From Opitutaceae bacterium (GTDB lineage: Bacteria; Verrucomicrobiota; Verrucomicrobiia; Opitutales; Opitutaceae), in assembly GCA_041395105.1 (NCBI GenBank), contig JAWLBB010000002.1, positions 62,001-126,000 of the forward strand: a DNA stretch of 64,000 nt, written 5' to 3'. Of this stretch, positions 62,492-64,000 are shown piece after piece. The notes under the pieces are model-generated. The model was not told the DNA's origin and did no database searches. It saw nothing but the letters and a program-made list of their open reading frames with translations. Each line of letters begins with the position of its first letter. Position 1 is the first letter of the stretch. The translations under genes were made by a program, and so were the position numbers.

Positions 62492-63652
62492 TCACCGGAT
62501 CTGCCAGCGGTAATGAAGCTTCGAGAGCATTTCCGGTCCCTTGGTGCCCACCCGGACGACATCCTCGATCCGGCATCCACCGATTCCCGGATAGTAAAGG
62601 CCGGGCTCGACCGTCACAACCTGGTTTCGGCGAAGACGTGGTCCCACCGCGGAAATCCTCGGAGGCTCGTGCACCTCCAGACCCAGTCCATGGCCGGTCC
62701 CGTGGAAGAATCCGACCGGCCCGTCGGACGTCTCGGTCGTCCGGTACCCCTGCGCCTCGAACCAGGCGGACACCTTGCGATGAATGGACGCCCCGGAGAC
62801 CCCGGACCTGATCTGCTCCAGGGCAATCCGTTGTCCTTCCTGGACGGTTGCCACCAGTTTCTTCTGAGCCTCGGAGGCCCGCCCCTTGAGAAACGTCCGG
62901 GTCATGTCACCGTAAAAACCGGTCGCGGTCACCCGGGGAAAGACGTCGACGATGATCAGTTCATTCGCCCGCAGGAGGCCGGAGCCGCGGCAGTGGGGAT
63001 CGCAGGCCTGGACACCTCCCGCAACGATGGTGTCCTCCGAAACAGCCCCCCGCTCCAGGCAGGCTTTTTCCACTTCGAGGCGAAGCCGTTCAGAAGTGAG
63101 GCGCCGATTCTGGTAAACAATGAACTCGCCGACGATCCGCGAGGACTGCAGGACCCGTTCGGCGGCCCGGATACCCGCCGCGCTGCAGCGGTTGCCTTCG
63201 GCAATGGCGGCTGCCTCGGCATCCGTCTTGAATTCCCGCTGCGGGAAAAGCATTCCCCGGGCGACGTCGACGGCCAGGCCGCCGGACGTCAGGGCGAAGG
63301 CCAGGCCCACCGGGAAGTCCGATCCCACCCGGACAGTCTGAATGCCCCGTTCGCGACAGAAGAGCCGAATGACTTCCGACGGTCCCGGGACGGCGCCTTT
63401 CTTCCCATTCCTGGCCCGTTCCTGCCATTCCTCGAGGGACAAGATCGTGTCAAAGCCCGATTCACGGCCGGCCCGGCCGATTTCGAGCCGACTGAAGAAA
63501 CCGATTTTCTCGCCTTCCAGATGAATTGAAATGAAGGGATCCGGCACCTGGAAGCCTCCCGAATAGAACTGGTCGGCACTTTTTCGGGTGTCGGCGTATT
63601 GAAGTATCGGTGTCTCTTGCCGGACCGATCGGCTTTTTTGCTTGGCCTTCAT
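62492..63652 (-). CDS. M24 family metallopeptidase (Xaa-Pro peptidase-like)
   Basis: A 386-residue aminopeptidase P/proline dipeptidase-type enzyme. The five metal ligands are visible: Asp in IVDVFPR, Asp in GDMTRTF, His in FHGTGHGLGLEVHE, Glu in TVEPGLYYP and Glu in RIEDVV. An N-terminal creatinase-like domain of about 165 residues precedes the pita-bread fold. No signal peptide is seen, so it is probably cytoplasmic. It precedes the glycosylase gene by 36 bp on the same strand and may share a transcript with it. Confidence 0.92.
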   Translation of the reverse strand: MKAKQKSRSVRQETPILQYADTRKSADQFYSGGFQVPDPFISIHLEGEKIGFFSRLEIGRAGRESGFDTILSLEEWQERARNGKKGAVPGPSEVIRLFCRERGIQTVRVGSDFPVGLAFALTSGGLAVDVARGMLFPQREFKTDAEAAAIAEGNRCSAAGIRAAERVLQSSRIVGEFIVYQNRRLTSERLRLEVEKACLERGAVSEDTIVAGGVQACDPHCRGSGLLRANELIIVDVFPRVTATGFYGDMTRTFLKGRASEAQKKLVATVQEGQRIALEQIRSGVSGASIHRKVSAWFEAQGYRTTETSDGPVGFFHGTGHGLGLEVHEPPRISAVGPRLRRNQVVTVEPGLYYPGIGGCRIEDVVRVGTKGPEMLSKLHYRWQIR

Positions 63653-63742
63653 AATTCCACTCAGTCTGCCAGATGCAGTTTGTCAACGACACGCCAAATC
63701 GCCAAAACTCGGCAACGATTCCCTCAAAGTCCGTTACAGCTG

Positions 63743-64000
63743 ATGCCCGATTCCTCTGAATATCCGTCCTTGCGTCACCGCTTCGTCTCCCCGTTGAGGT
63801 GTCTGGTTCTGTTTCTGGCGCCTCTGCTCGTGTCAGCCTGCGACCCGGAGCCGGTGGCGAAGGATGCCTGGTTCAAACTCGAGATTGGCGCGGTCGCATT
63901 CGAAGTCCAGTTCGCGATCGACCAGGCGACCCAGGCCCGTGGATTGATGTATCGGGAGTCGCTGGGAGACAACCAGGGCATGCTCTTCATTTCGGAACGT
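63743..64000 (+). CDS. DUF192 family lipoprotein, 3' end cut by window
   Basis: The ATG at 63743 opens a frame that runs off the window end. A basic N terminus and hydrophobic core end in the lipobox LVSAC (Cys33), so the protein is lipidated. The following part has the DUF192 pattern (EVQFAIDQATQARGLMYRESL and then GMLFI). These small exported proteins have an unknown role. The 86 visible codons contain no stop. Confidence 0.8.
   Translation, partial: MPDSSEYPSLRHRFVSPLRCLVLFLAPLLVSACDPEPVAKDAWFKLEIGAVAFEVQFAIDQATQARGLMYRESLGDNQGMLFISER

Overview
The window is 64 kb of GC-rich chromosome from a Gram-negative bacterium, most likely a verrucomicrobium of the class Opitutae. This placement is inferred from family content and not from a marker tree. 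The TonB-dependent receptor has the LDPFVV-type TonB-box region common in Opitutales. DUF5069, a Tat-exported sulfatase, a glycine-zipper exported protein and a shortened homodimeric E1 fit the same group. Outer-membrane biogenesis genes (lpxL, two waaA, kdsB, porin, exbBD) confirm a diderm. The layout is chromosomal: mostly housekeeping and metabolic genes, with one small decayed transposon patch at 55.8-57.5 kb.

Layout: 0-2.7 kb has a partial DUF1254/DUF1214 protein, a glycine-zipper exported protein and a short secreted peptide, then a strong terminator. 3.1-9.4 kb (minus) has a shortened AceE-like E1 and a heterodimeric ABC exporter. 9.5-12.2 kb (plus) is a run of small enzymes (GFA, VOC, zinc-ribbon membrane protein, aldo/keto reductase, TfoX-N) ending in a cyclic-nucleotide-domain remnant. 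12.3-15.6 kb (minus) has a SulP permease, xerC and mazG. 15.8-17.5 kb (plus) has trpC and rsmA, followed by a structured repeat array. 17.9-20.1 kb is a ScsB/DsbD-type thiol reductase. 20.2-22.0 kb has a 31-residue membrane peptide, fabV and dtd. 22.1-26.3 kb (minus) has exbBD, leuCD and cysK. 26.4-31.5 kb (minus) has two FAD oxidoreductases, an SRPBCC+TIGR01777 fusion and a CPD photolyase. Then come glgA (minus), rnr and a DUF5069 gene (plus), a methyltransferase, an HDOD-GGDEF protein with a small partner, and a coupled membrane/TPR pair (minus). 41.0-48.3 kb has a FrnE/HCCA-isomerase-like protein (plus), then a 1224-residue lyase-like propeller protein, an MFS transporter and an OprP-type porin (minus).

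The most interesting locus is 48.3-55.3 kb. On the minus strand kdnA-kdsB-kdnB-waaA-lpxL run as a tight unit, and a second, divergent waaA lies beside kdnA. KdnA and KdnB convert Kdo to the 8-amino sugar Kdo8N, KdsB activates it, WaaA transfers it to lipid A precursor and LpxL adds a secondary acyl chain. The locus therefore looks like a dedicated pathway for an amino-sugar LPS core in a verrucomicrobium, with two Kdo transferases that may divide acceptor positions or donor sugars.

55.8-57.5 kb is a graveyard of transposase fragments beside a sulfatase gene. 59.1 kb holds tRNA-His. 59.4-64 kb holds a TonB-dependent receptor, an Fpg/Nei-type glycosylase lacking two zinc-finger cysteines, an M24 peptidase and the start of a DUF192 lipoprotein. 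Several intergenic regions carry structured repeats, notably a three-hairpin element at 5.6 kb with complementary loops and a repeated 94-bp unit at 17.5-17.8 kb.
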